Below, piece after piece: positions 16,656 to 25,274 of a stretch of DNA of 64,000 nt. The first letter of the stretch is position 1. Every line of letters begins with the position of its first letter. Under the pieces are notes generated by a model. That model was given only the letters and a program-made list of their open reading frames with translations. It was not told the origin of the DNA and did not search any database. Location of the stretch: assembly GCA_016699735.1 (NCBI GenBank), contig CP065008.1, positions 2,418,001 through 2,482,000 on the forward strand. The letters run 5' to 3'. This stretch comes from Alphaproteobacteria bacterium. Lineage in GTDB: Bacteria > Pseudomonadota > Alphaproteobacteria > Micavibrionales > Micavibrionaceae. Position numbers and translations under genes: made by a program.

Positions 16656-17018
16656 GATTTATCTCCTTTGTAAAGTAAATGTTGGCTTCATTCCGGTCTT
16701 CCCATATTCAAAACCTATGAAGCGCCTAACCGATATAACCATAATATCCCTACACCTCTTAAAAAATCATTAAAGTTAACAAGTAAATCGGAATTTTTAT
16801 TAGGGTTTGGATAAATTTTATAGTGAAAAATCTATTTATATTTATATAAAATTTTATGAATTAAGTAAAAAGAAAATATAATCTAGATTTTACTTTAATA
16901 TTACTTTCCGGACTCTAAAAAAGTTAAAGTATTATGGAAGAAAAACCCCGACAAACAAATACACCCGCAGAAATCTGCGGGTGTATTGTGAAGTCTACAG
17001 AGAGATCAGGCGGCTCGA
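16656..17018. other. AT-rich intergenic region: flp promoter side and tadG terminator
   Basis: This 363-base gene-free stretch is strongly AT-rich between about 16745 and 16935. The part nearest flp probably contains the flp promoter, although no convincing -35/-10 pair can be assigned by eye. A 27-codon open frame (16659-16742, minus) ends in the flp ribosome site. The terminator of the tadG transcript lies at 16959-16986. Nothing else was recognised. Confidence 0.6.
16959..16986 (-). terminator. hairpin terminator after tadG
   Basis: ACACCCGCAG at 16961-16970 pairs perfectly with CTGCGGGTGT at 16975-16984 around AAAT; flanking AT pairs extend the stem. It is 33 bases past the tadG stop on the minus strand, but the T tract is interrupted. 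Confidence 0.7.
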
Positions 17019-18572
17019 TTATCCCTTGATATGCAGGTTGCTGAGCTCGCGGGCAATGGTCTCGAAGACGTCGATCAGCTCTTCCTGCGTCGGGGCGTCA
17101 TAATACTGGTCCTCGCTGGTCGCGCACTCCCGGAAATAATCCTTGGTGGCATCGCTGATCCCGGAGGTAAACGTGATCGTGTACACCGCCACGCCCTGAT
17201 CCTTCAGCGCCTGACAGGTTTCTGCGAAACGGTCGTTGAACTTGGTCACGTTCATGTTGTTCTTGCCCGTGAACCAGAAGGAGGAATAGGTGCCGTTCTC
17301 GGTATTATCCCCGTCCGTCATCATGACGACCGCCTTCTTCCAGAAGAAGTTATCCCACTCATGGGCCTCCTCGAACGGAAACTCGGGCGAAAGCACACGG
17401 TATCCCCAGGCCATCCCGATATTGCCCAGCGTGTTACCGTCCGGCTGCATCGTGTCCACATGGGCCAGCAACTCGTCGCGGTCGTTGTTCAAAGGCATGA
17501 TGTTGGCATACGGGCACCCCTGGTTGGGCGTACTGTGACGACAGTAACAATAGGTGGAGTTACAATAGGTATCCCCGCCGCAGTTACTGCACCGTGACGT
17601 GCTGTAGCCCGAGCCGGTGCAGGCCGCATCGTAATTGATCGTCTTGCCGAACATGTAGATGTCCCACGGCCCCTCGTAATTATCCAGCACGTCGAAATCA
17701 TAGGGGTCGTTGGTATTGATGGTCGCATCCCAGCCATGCCCGTCCCAGCTTGTGCCGCTGCGCCACAACTGGCCGTAACTGTTGGCGACGTGCGTGGCTG
17801 CAGGATCGTAACCCTCGTCCATATGCTCAACAACACATCCATACCAGCCGGTACTGCTGCTGCGGTTGGTGGTGTAGCTGACTCCCGAAGGCAAGGTCAC
17901 AAACGGCGTGCCGTCCGCATAGGTCGTCCCGTCGGGATTCAAGCCCAGCCCGTAACGCCCGACACGAATGGAGTTCGCAAACGGCACCATCCCGATCCGC
18001 ACATTATCGGGGTCGGAGGCGTTATCGAACAGGATATTGATAAAATTCTCCGTTCCGGTCTTGAGTGCGCCGATATTATCGTTCGTCGCCATCGATCCGG
18101 TATTATCCAGAACCAGCGCAACCTCCAGACCCTGAATCTCGCGCACAACCGTTGTGGACGCCGAAACGTCGATGGTCGTGATCCCCAGAACCTTCAGGAA
18201 CATCGTATGATAGGTCGCATTCCCCGTCACATGAACTTCATCGCCGTTGACCACCACTATGGGATCGAAGGTGAAGCCCAGCTTCGCCTCAGGATAGTTC
18301 GCATCGAAGAAATCCTGCACCCGTTGCTCGATTTCGGCCTCGTCCGCGGAATACGCCGCCGCCGCCAGAGCCGCCGCGTCCAGAGCCTGCGCCAGTCGCG
18401 AACGCACAAGGTAAGCCTGCGAATAATCCAGCGACATCCCGACCATCCCGATCAGGAGCGGCGCCATGATCCCGAACGCCACCGCGATCGTACCCTTGGT
18501 GTCCTGGGCATAACGGCGGCAGAAGGACCGCACACCCACCCAGGCCTTTTGCAAAATCGTCTCGCGTGTCAT
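17019..18572 (-). CDS. tadG: TadG-like pilus protein with von Willebrand A domain
   Basis: A 517-residue protein starting with a pilin-like hydrophobic segment (KGTIAVAFGIMAPLLIGMVG, about 26-45). A vWA domain then starts near residue 150 with the metal site VLDNTGSM (a DxTxS form of MIDAS) and continues with VVMMTDGDN near 415. The vWA fold is interrupted by a large insertion (about residues 225-360) that contains seven cysteines in under 40 residues. TadG is a minor, probably surface-exposed pilus component. It follows tadE and tadF and is closed by a hairpin. Confidence 0.9.
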   Translation of the reverse strand: MTRETILQKAWVGVRSFCRRYAQDTKGTIAVAFGIMAPLLIGMVGMSLDYSQAYLVRSRLAQALDAAALAAAAYSADEAEIEQRVQDFFDANYPEAKLGFTFDPIVVVNGDEVHVTGNATYHTMFLKVLGITTIDVSASTTVVREIQGLEVALVLDNTGSMATNDNIGALKTGTENFINILFDNASDPDNVRIGMVPFANSIRVGRYGLGLNPDGTTYADGTPFVTLPSGVSYTTNRSSSTGWYGCVVEHMDEGYDPAATHVANSYGQLWRSGTSWDGHGWDATINTNDPYDFDVLDNYEGPWDIYMFGKTINYDAACTGSGYSTSRCSNCGGDTYCNSTYCYCRHSTPNQGCPYANIMPLNNDRDELLAHVDTMQPDGNTLGNIGMAWGYRVLSPEFPFEEAHEWDNFFWKKAVVMMTDGDNTENGTYSSFWFTGKNNMNVTKFNDRFAETCQALKDQGVAVYTITFTSGISDATKDYFRECATSEDQYYDAPTQEELIDVFETIARELSNLHIKG

Positions 18573-18601
18573 GGTCTTTTCCTTTCCAGCACTAGATTTT
18601 T

Positions 18602-19159
18602 TTATTCATGGTTGACGACCGGGCTGCTGCGTCCGCGGCTGAACCCGACTTCCATCATATCGAACGTATCCACAACGAACCCAGCAAACACCGGCTCGAA
18701 ACTATAGGTGACGGCGACCACCACGACCCCCTCACCGGGAAGACCCAGAGGCGAAACGCGGTCGAACACATCGGGAATGGGGGTCATATTCCGCGTATCG
18801 CGCCAGACGATCTCGGGATCGGACGTATCGGGATCGAACCGGACGCTGATAATATCCACGCCGTAGGTCTCCTGCGGCATCGGCTCGAAAGCCAGTTCTC
18901 CGGCCTTGACCGCCTCGTTCACATCCGCCCCGGTGACCACGTTCTTGCGGGCGATCAAATCCGCCACGATCTGCGAGGCGCGGATGGTCTTCTGGTTCGC
19001 CAGAATTCCGTTCCCGACATCGTAAAGCCCCAGAAAAAGAGTCAGCATCAAAGGAAAGATCATCGCGGCCTCTGTACCGGCCAGCGCCTCTTCATCGCGC
19101 AACCAGCGACCGAACAACGAACGGAGACTTTTCTTAAGCGCCAGCATCTTCAAACTCAT
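18602..19159 (-). CDS. TadF/TadE-like minor pseudopilin
   Basis: A 185-residue protein with a basic N-terminus, then the pilin-like segment GTEAAMIFPLMLTLFLGLYDVGNGI (seen in two pieces, with the conserved Glu), followed by a periplasmic domain. TadE-like proteins are processed by CpaA and help pilus biogenesis. The start is ambiguous: ATGs at 19159 and 19147 both overlap the end of tadE by 14-26 bases and neither has a strong ribosome site, so translation is probably coupled. It lies between tadE and tadG. Confidence 0.85.
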   Translation of the reverse strand: MSLKMLALKKSLRSLFGRWLRDEEALAGTEAAMIFPLMLTLFLGLYDVGNGILANQKTIRASQIVADLIARKNVVTGADVNEAVKAGELAFEPMPQETYGVDIISVRFDPDTSDPEIVWRDTRNMTPIPDVFDRVSPLGLPGEGVVVVAVTYSFEPVFAGFVVDTFDMMEVGFSRGRSSPVVNHE

Positions 19160-19667
19160 ACGGTTCGGTTTGGAGGACAATCGTGGACATAAACAGCGTT
19201 CCGCCGTCCGGCCCGTTCAAAAGCGGCCCGACCAAGGGGGTAACCATTTCGTAGCGGTATCCGACACGGATCAAAACGCGGTCATTGGAATCACCGGGAG
19301 CGAACCCCTGCGAGACCATGTTCCCGTCCCCATCGAAAACGGGAGCCATCGACTCATAATCATCGTAGCTCGCCATGGTCTGGACTTCGATAACGACATC
19401 ATTGCAATCTATGAGAACTTGCACGAAATTACACATCGCGTCGCGGAACATCTGCTCGGGATCGCCGTTCGTCTGCTGGACCTGCCCCGTGCGGACCAAG
19501 CGCGCCGCCGAATCCGTCGCCCCTTCCAGAAGACTGGCGGACGTATACATCAAGGAGAGTTCCATGATCCCGAGGCAGAGCATGAAATAAGGAATGGCCA
19601 CGAGGCTGAATTCAATCGCCGTCGCGCCGTCCTCTTTTTTCTTCCAGAGTTTTAGAAGCTTCATCAT
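19134..19667 (-). CDS. tadE: TadE-like minor pseudopilin
   Basis: A 177-residue protein with a basic leader (KLLKLWKKKEDG) and ATAIEFSLVAIPYF, a clear TadE/pilin processing site with Glu at +5. A single TM helix and a periplasmic domain containing two cysteines (residues about 84 and 93) follow. It opens the tadE-tadF-tadG group. No strong ribosome site is visible; two adjacent ATG codons are available at 19667 and 19664. Confidence 0.88.
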   Translation of the reverse strand: MMKLLKLWKKKEDGATAIEFSLVAIPYFMLCLGIMELSLMYTSASLLEGATDSAARLVRTGQVQQTNGDPEQMFRDAMCNFVQVLIDCNDVVIEVQTMASYDDYESMAPVFDGDGNMVSQGFAPGDSNDRVLIRVGYRYEMVTPLVGPLLNGPDGGTLFMSTIVLQTEPYEFEDAGA

Positions 19668-19728
19668 GTCTTTGCACCGTCGCGCTTTCCGCGCAATTTA
19701 AGACAAATTCGTTCTTGTTTTCGGGCAC

Positions 19729-19752
19729 AAAAAAAGCGGCCGCACCGCTTCT
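19729..19752 (-). terminator. Rho-independent terminator after the membrane-protein/pseudokinase pair
   Basis: On the minus strand AAGCGG and CCGCTT pair around a five-base loop and are followed by seven T residues. It lies about 110 bases downstream of the stop at 19861 and 60 bases before the tadE start, so the two units are transcribed separately. Confidence 0.82.
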
Positions 19753-19860
19753 TTGGAACCTTTTACGGGCATATACAATATACCCATATGACATAATAAT
19801 CCTTAATGTCTGAAGAAAGAGTTAACGAACAGGAAAGGGCAGACGGAAAGGTTAAAAAAT

Positions 19861-20370
19861 CTACTTCCCTTTCGTCTTCCTCGGAAACCCGTCCTCATCC
19901 AGCGGCACTTTCCCCGTCACCTCCTGCCCCCAGCGCTGGACCAGTTCCTGCTGGCGCACCTCGATGGCCGAAAGCCGCGAACGCCCGCGCTGGTAAAGAA
20001 AGGATGAAACATAGGTGGACAGAAGGATGTCGATCACATACCCCACCCCCGCCATGGAATAAATGATGATGATGACCAACGGATCCATAATAATCTCGAT
20101 TCCCCGCTCGAACGTCCGCCCCGCCGCCCAGAGCTTGAGCAGGAACGGAAAGCATCCGGCGAAATTCATGCACGCCACGGAAATCGCCCGTGCTTTCTGC
20201 TCCCCCTTGCTCGACAGCATCGCCCCCACGGTCGGCAGCATCCCCAAAATCAAAAGCAAGGCGGTCGGCAGGGAAAACAACCCCGCGAAAATCATGGAGA
20301 TAATAAGAATTCTGTATCCCAGACTCAGGCCTTTTTTCCTGGTTTTCTCCGCAGGAGCTTGATCGGTCAT
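19861..20370 (-). CDS. small multi-pass membrane protein beside the pseudokinase
   Basis: A 169-residue protein of unknown family. It has hydrophobic segments at about residues 20-50, 62-82 and 98-125, then a charged C-terminal third (QRGRSRLSAIEVRQQELVQRW) predicted cytosolic and helical. The ATG at 20370 has AGGGAGG upstream. It starts ten bases after the pseudokinase stop, so the two are almost certainly one operon and may form a membrane complex. The operon ends in a terminator just upstream of tadE. A link to pilus control is inferred only from location. Confidence 0.65.
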   Translation of the reverse strand: MTDQAPAEKTRKKGLSLGYRILIISMIFAGLFSLPTALLLILGMLPTVGAMLSSKGEQKARAISVACMNFAGCFPFLLKLWAAGRTFERGIEIIMDPLVIIIIYSMAGVGYVIDILLSTYVSSFLYQRGRSRLSAIEVRQQELVQRWGQEVTGKVPLDEDGFPRKTKGK

Positions 20371-20380
20371 AAAAGCCTCC

Positions 20381-22462
20381 CTACAAAATCGTTTGTCCGG
20401 CAGCAAATGAAACCGCCGTCAGGATCATCAGAATGATGGCGATCGTCGCCGCGACCATGGCCGCAAATTCATGGGCATCCGAGAGCCCGTAACTGTCCTT
20501 GCTGTTCATCCGCTCGGTAATCGTCTGGGCCTCGACGCCGAGATTGTAATATTCCATCATCGCTTTTTTATAATTGGCCGTGTCCTTCGAAGTGACCTCG
20601 GCATTATCCAGCGCCGCCGCCATTCCATTAAGATCACCCGCCCGCGCCGCCGATTTCACCTGCCCCTCGATATTCCCGCGGATCGAGCGGTCATGGAACC
20701 GCTCATAGACCGGACCCATGATCTCGGCAAAGGCGCGGGCGATATTGGGAAGCTGCGCGATCTTATACCGTCGCTGCAGTTGCGCCAGCGTCTTGAGGTT
20801 GCCCAGGATCAACTTGTGCTTTTCCGGCGAGTTCAATTCATAAAGAAACCCCTCCACGCACCGCGCCTCCAGTTCGCACAGGAAAGCCACGCTGTGCCGA
20901 TCCAGAAAAAGTTCGGGATGTTTGTTCCGCTCGGCCATATGCTCGAACGCCCGGATCATCTCCTCCCCGTTCGTCACGAAATAGCCTTTGAGCTTAGGGC
21001 TCAGGCAATGCACGTTCTGGTTCAGCGAATACAGGCAACGCTCCAGCCCGTACCCCGCCCGCATCTGCTTGACGAACAGCCGGCAATCGTCGAATTTCTT
21101 CAACCACTTCGCTCCTGCGGAATTCTGCCCCTCCCTCATAAATAGGTGGTTGAGAAACAACCCCTTGTCGAACACCTCGTGATAAATACGGATATCCTCC
21201 CCCTTCACGAACGCCGAAGCCAAAGCCGTATCCACACCCTCCATCGCAAAAGCCTGCCCCTTGAATTCCAGGGGCCAATCCGGCATCAGGGCGGAACGGA
21301 CATTCGTGCTGACCAGCTCGTCATAACTCTTGTCGCGCCCCTGATTCTTGGTGTTTTTGAGCGCAGTTTCAAAACGTTCACGGGTGTCCTTGTCGTCAAG
21401 CGAACGGGAAAGCCATTGTTCAAGCTGCCCGTCATCGGCGATTTTCGAAAACCCCGCCGGATCGCGGCTGATATCCAGCGCCAGAGTATGCGTGAAAAAA
21501 TGGTTTTTTCCGGCAAAATTAAGCCCCCGCCCCGCCTTCTTCCTTTTCATGGGCTGGCGCGGATCCGGCCGCTTGCCGTCCGCCCAGTTCTGCAAATCAT
21601 CGGCGCTCCAGCGCTGCGCCGGATCGTCGTGCAAAAGCCCGCGCAGTAGTTCCTGCAAGGGATTGGACAACCGCTCCCTTCCCACGAGGACCGAATAGCT
21701 GCCCTCCTCGATCTTCTGCTTTACGATATCCACCCGGCTTTTGGAAAGCAGGTCACCGTCGGGCTCACGCATGATCAACGCCAGAGTAGCTCCGAAGGCA
21801 TAAAGATCATCGGCAATCGTCCCCGGCCCACGCCCTGCGGGATCGACCATGCCCCGCTCGATCGTCTCGCACAGAACCGGCTGGAAAAACCCCGCCGGCG
21901 TGGACAGGCCGTCGCCAAGAACGAGGGTTTTGTCGCTGCCTTTACGAAAGAAAAGATTCGCGGGCGAAAGACCGCCGTGAAAAAAATCCTGCCGCTTCAT
22001 TTCCGAAAAAATCTTGAACAGCGACCGGAACACGACATCCATCGTCCGCTCCTGCCGCCACCCAAGGAAAATCTGCTGTCGATCCTTGCAGATCGCTTCA
22101 CCGGCGGAATTCTCGTACACGAACGCATGACGCTCTTCACCCGCCAGCGGCCAGAGGACGGTTCCCGAATGAACAAGGCGCAATAACCCCGGATCATCAA
22201 GACTTTTATAGACGGAAGCGCTTTTCCGGCGCGGCACAGCATCCGGCGAACAGATCAGGCCAACGCAGGAAACCATACGCTCCGGCTGCTGATCGACCGC
22301 GGCATACGCCGCAACAGGATCGGCGGAAAACGCAGGCAACGCCTGCCGCGGATTGATCCGCACCGATTTCCCGAAAGCAACCGACCCGTCCGCAGACGCA
22401 CCGCCGCCGCCCGAAGACGAACGGCCCTGACTTTCGGTTCCACGCGGGGGTGAATCCGTCAT
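20381..22462 (-). CDS. large TM-anchored pseudokinase
   Basis: A 693-residue protein. Residues about 60-310 resemble the Hanks-type Ser/Thr kinase fold: HGGLSPANLFF where active kinases have HRDLKPxN, LGDGLS in place of DFG, and IADDLYAFGATL as the helix-F anchor. The catalytic Asp is Gly and the metal-binding DFG Asp is displaced, so phosphotransfer is unlikely. No glycine-rich loop is recognisable. Residues 330-640 are a novel helical region with several cysteines. One TM helix lies at the extreme C-terminus (AATIAIILMILTAVSF). The N-terminus is Gly/Ser-rich. It is co-transcribed with a membrane protein just upstream of the Tad locus. The start is an ATG at 22460-22462. Confidence 0.68.
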   Translation of the reverse strand: MTDSPPRGTESQGRSSSGGGGASADGSVAFGKSVRINPRQALPAFSADPVAAYAAVDQQPERMVSCVGLICSPDAVPRRKSASVYKSLDDPGLLRLVHSGTVLWPLAGEERHAFVYENSAGEAICKDRQQIFLGWRQERTMDVVFRSLFKIFSEMKRQDFFHGGLSPANLFFRKGSDKTLVLGDGLSTPAGFFQPVLCETIERGMVDPAGRGPGTIADDLYAFGATLALIMREPDGDLLSKSRVDIVKQKIEEGSYSVLVGRERLSNPLQELLRGLLHDDPAQRWSADDLQNWADGKRPDPRQPMKRKKAGRGLNFAGKNHFFTHTLALDISRDPAGFSKIADDGQLEQWLSRSLDDKDTRERFETALKNTKNQGRDKSYDELVSTNVRSALMPDWPLEFKGQAFAMEGVDTALASAFVKGEDIRIYHEVFDKGLFLNHLFMREGQNSAGAKWLKKFDDCRLFVKQMRAGYGLERCLYSLNQNVHCLSPKLKGYFVTNGEEMIRAFEHMAERNKHPELFLDRHSVAFLCELEARCVEGFLYELNSPEKHKLILGNLKTLAQLQRRYKIAQLPNIARAFAEIMGPVYERFHDRSIRGNIEGQVKSAARAGDLNGMAAALDNAEVTSKDTANYKKAMMEYYNLGVEAQTITERMNSKDSYGLSDAHEFAAMVAATIAIILMILTAVSFAAGQTIL

Positions 22463-22674
22463 CGTGCACTCAACTCCAATCCCCGTCATCCTGACGGGCT
22501 TGATCCGCCGTAATCCAACAGCGGCGGGGCGCACTGACCGCCCCAGAAAAAAAACAGACCGGAAGAATCCATATTCATCCAGACGCTATATGAGAAGTCT
22601 AAATCGGATAACAGGAAAAGTAAAACGGCGGGTGACGCCGGATAAAGGCTGCCCACCGCATTGACGAGTGCACA

Positions 22675-23967
22675 CTAGGCCTTGAACGGATCGCGCATCA
22701 GGATGGTATCGTCCCGCTCCGGGCTGGTCGAAAGCATACTGACCGGAGCCTCGATCAGTTCCTCGATATGCCGCACATATTTGACCGCCTGCGCCGGCAG
22801 AGCCGCCCAGCTCCGCGCCCCGTAGGTGCTTTGCTTCCACCCTTCCATGGTTTCATAGACAGGTTTGACCCGCGCCTGATCGATCTGCGAAGCCGGATAA
22901 TAGTCCAGGCGTTTCCCATCAAGATCGTAAGCCACGCAGATTTTGATTTCATCCAGCCCATCCAGAACGTCAAGCTTCGTCAGCGCAATCCCCTGCATCC
23001 CCGACAGCTTAACGGCTTGACGAACAAGCACCGCATCGAACCAGCCGCAACGCCGCTTGCGCCCGGTAACGGTTCCGAACTCCTTGCCCTTTTTCCCGAG
23101 AAACTCGCCGATATCATCCGTAAGCTCGGTCGGAAAAGGCCCGGTCCCCACCCGCGTAGTATAAGCCTTGGTGATGCCAAGAACATATTTCACGGCGTTG
23201 ACCCCGATGCCCGTCCCCGAAGAGGCAGCCGCGGCCACGGTGTTGGAGGAGGTTACGAACGGATAAGTCCCGTGGTCAATATCCAGCATCGTCCCCTGTG
23301 CACCTTCGAACAGGATTTTCTTTCGGTCCGCCCGCGCCTCGTCCAGCTTCAGCCACGCCACCCCTGCATAGCGCAAAATCTCGGGCGCCAGCGCCATAAG
23401 CCCGTCGTAAATCTGCGCCGGATCAATTTCACTCATCCCGAACCCTTTCAGGATGATATTGTGATGGCGCATCATCGCCTCGATCTTTTCCCGCACCAGT
23501 TCGGGATGCCGCAAATCGCAGACACGAATACCGCGCCGCGCAATTTTATCCTCATAGCACGGCCCGATCCCGCGCTTGGTGGTGCCGATCGGCGTCCCGC
23601 CCCGCGCAATTTCCATCGCCTCGTCCAGAGACTCATGAACCGGAAGAATGAGGTTCGCGCTCTCTGAAAGCAGAAGGTTCTGCGGCGAGACCTCTACGCC
23701 CTTCTCGCCGACGACCTTGATTTCCTTCAGCAAAGCCGTGGGGTTGACCACCACGCCGTTCCCGATGATCGAAAGCTTTCCCGGCCGCACGATCCCCGAA
23801 GGCAGAAGATTGAGCTTGTATTCTTTCCCGTCAATGACCAGCGTGTGCCCGGCATTATGCCCGCCCTGAAACCGCACGACCACATCGGCGCGGCTCGATA
23901 GCCAGTCCACGATTTTCCCTTTTCCTTCGTCCCCCCACTGGGAGCCGATGATGGCAACGCTGCTCAT
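22675..23967 (-). CDS. purA: adenylosuccinate synthetase
   Basis: A 430-residue enzyme that joins IMP and aspartate using GTP in AMP synthesis. The N-terminus has the phosphate-binding GSQWGDEGKGK (residues 8-18) and GGHNAGHT. The GTP-binding and dimer segments GTYPFVTSSN and VGTGPFPTEL are all present, and the length is normal. It lies 31 bases downstream of hisZ, an association common in alphaproteobacteria, so the two are probably co-transcribed. Confidence 0.98.
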   Translation of the reverse strand: MSSVAIIGSQWGDEGKGKIVDWLSSRADVVVRFQGGHNAGHTLVIDGKEYKLNLLPSGIVRPGKLSIIGNGVVVNPTALLKEIKVVGEKGVEVSPQNLLLSESANLILPVHESLDEAMEIARGGTPIGTTKRGIGPCYEDKIARRGIRVCDLRHPELVREKIEAMMRHHNIILKGFGMSEIDPAQIYDGLMALAPEILRYAGVAWLKLDEARADRKKILFEGAQGTMLDIDHGTYPFVTSSNTVAAAASSGTGIGVNAVKYVLGITKAYTTRVGTGPFPTELTDDIGEFLGKKGKEFGTVTGRKRRCGWFDAVLVRQAVKLSGMQGIALTKLDVLDGLDEIKICVAYDLDGKRLDYYPASQIDQARVKPVYETMEGWKQSTYGARSWAALPAQAVKYVRHIEELIEAPVSMLSTSPERDDTILMRDPFKA

Positions 23968-23998
23968 AACTGATCCTTTTTCATGATGATAATGACAC

Positions 23999-25165
23999 TT
24001 ACGATTTCACCGGGACAACCTGCCCGTTCATATATTGATGGGTGCAAAGCGCGGGAGTTTTCCCGTCTCCCGCCCCGCGCACGACGGTCCACCCCTTCTC
24101 TTGCAAAATCCTGATCTCCGACCATTTCACGGACGCCTGTACAAACACGATGTCCTTTTTCGCCGCGCCGATGCAGGCCTTGCGGATCGTATCCATATAC
24201 AAGGTGAAGCCCTTCGCGGTTTCGGTTTGTCCGTCTAGGCCGAAACTCACGTCATAACTGCCTCCCCGCCCCAACTCCCCATGCACCTTGGGCGAAAACA
24301 GCATAAAACCGAGATGCTTCTGATACTCGAACCCCGCCTGCTCCAAAAGATCGACGGTCAGCGTCACGCCGGAAACCTCCAGATCGCCGAGCGCCTGCCT
24401 CACACCCTCGCAGACCGCCTGCAACCGCGAAAGATCGGCGCGGATATCCTTGGAAAACATCTTCGGCTTGATCGCCGTGAAGAAAGCCCCCGCTTCCTTC
24501 GATCCGGCGGAAAGTTCCATCACATGAACAAGAGGGGCGACAAGCGTGGCCGGAAGAGTTTCCAGCAACCCGCGATCCCTCTGCGCCACGGCCTTCTGCA
24601 GGGTTTCGATCTCTTCCTTTTTCATCTTCGGGGGTATGAGGGCGCTCACAAAACCGGGAATGGTCAAATCAAGGGTCACAGCCCCGAAATTCAGTGCCTT
24701 CAGGCCCAGAAGCGCAAGAACACAGATTTCAACATCCGTCTCGACGCTCCCATCGCCGATGATCTCGCATCCGACCTGACAGAACTGCCGCACGGTCCGC
24801 ATCTGGTTGCCCTTCGTCCGCAGCACATCGTTGGCATAGGTCAGGCGCAACGGTCGCGGCTCCTTCACCAGACGCGAACGGGCGATCCGTGCAATCTGCG
24901 GCGTGATATCCGACCGCAGCCCCAGCATCCGGTGCGTAATCGGATCCATCAGGCGGAAGGTCTCCTCCGTCAGCCGTTCCCCCGGCCCCGGCCCCAGCAG
25001 GCTGCTCTCGAATTCCAGCAGCGGCGGTTTGATCCGCTGATACCCGAAGGCCGAAAACGTCCCGATCAAAGTGCTGATCGACTGCGCCTCGATCTCCGCG
25101 TTCGGAGGCAGCAAATCCTCGAAGCCGTTGGGCAGCAGGGCGAGTTCCGAGTTCTTATTTTCCAT
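23999..25165 (-). CDS. hisZ: ATP phosphoribosyltransferase regulatory subunit HisZ
   Basis: A 388-residue class II aminoacyl-tRNA-synthetase-like protein that regulates the short-form HisG at the first step of histidine synthesis. Motif 2-like residues are seen in LGLRSDITPQIARIA and RLTYANDVLR. The C-terminal motif 3 region has GRGGSYDVSFG. It lacks the anticodon-binding domain of HisRS, as HisZ does. It sits just upstream of purA. hisG is not in the window. The ATG at 25165 follows only a weak ribosome site. Confidence 0.93.
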   Translation of the reverse strand: MENKNSELALLPNGFEDLLPPNAEIEAQSISTLIGTFSAFGYQRIKPPLLEFESSLLGPGPGERLTEETFRLMDPITHRMLGLRSDITPQIARIARSRLVKEPRPLRLTYANDVLRTKGNQMRTVRQFCQVGCEIIGDGSVETDVEICVLALLGLKALNFGAVTLDLTIPGFVSALIPPKMKKEEIETLQKAVAQRDRGLLETLPATLVAPLVHVMELSAGSKEAGAFFTAIKPKMFSKDIRADLSRLQAVCEGVRQALGDLEVSGVTLTVDLLEQAGFEYQKHLGFMLFSPKVHGELGRGGSYDVSFGLDGQTETAKGFTLYMDTIRKACIGAAKKDIVFVQASVKWSEIRILQEKGWTVVRGAGDGKTPALCTHQYMNGQVVPVKS

Positions 25166-25274
25166 CGCCCGGCTTTCTAGCATGAAGAAGGCTTTGAGAG
25201 AAGATCAAATATCCTTTTACAGAAAGGATAACTGAAGGCAGTATACCTATATAAAAATTTTCCAAGGTACTACA

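Noticed and set aside
22484..22500. Short inverted repeat upstream of the pseudokinase gene
   Set aside because: The stem is short, has no T tract, and lies in the untranslated leader without a clear partner; not strong enough to call a regulatory site.
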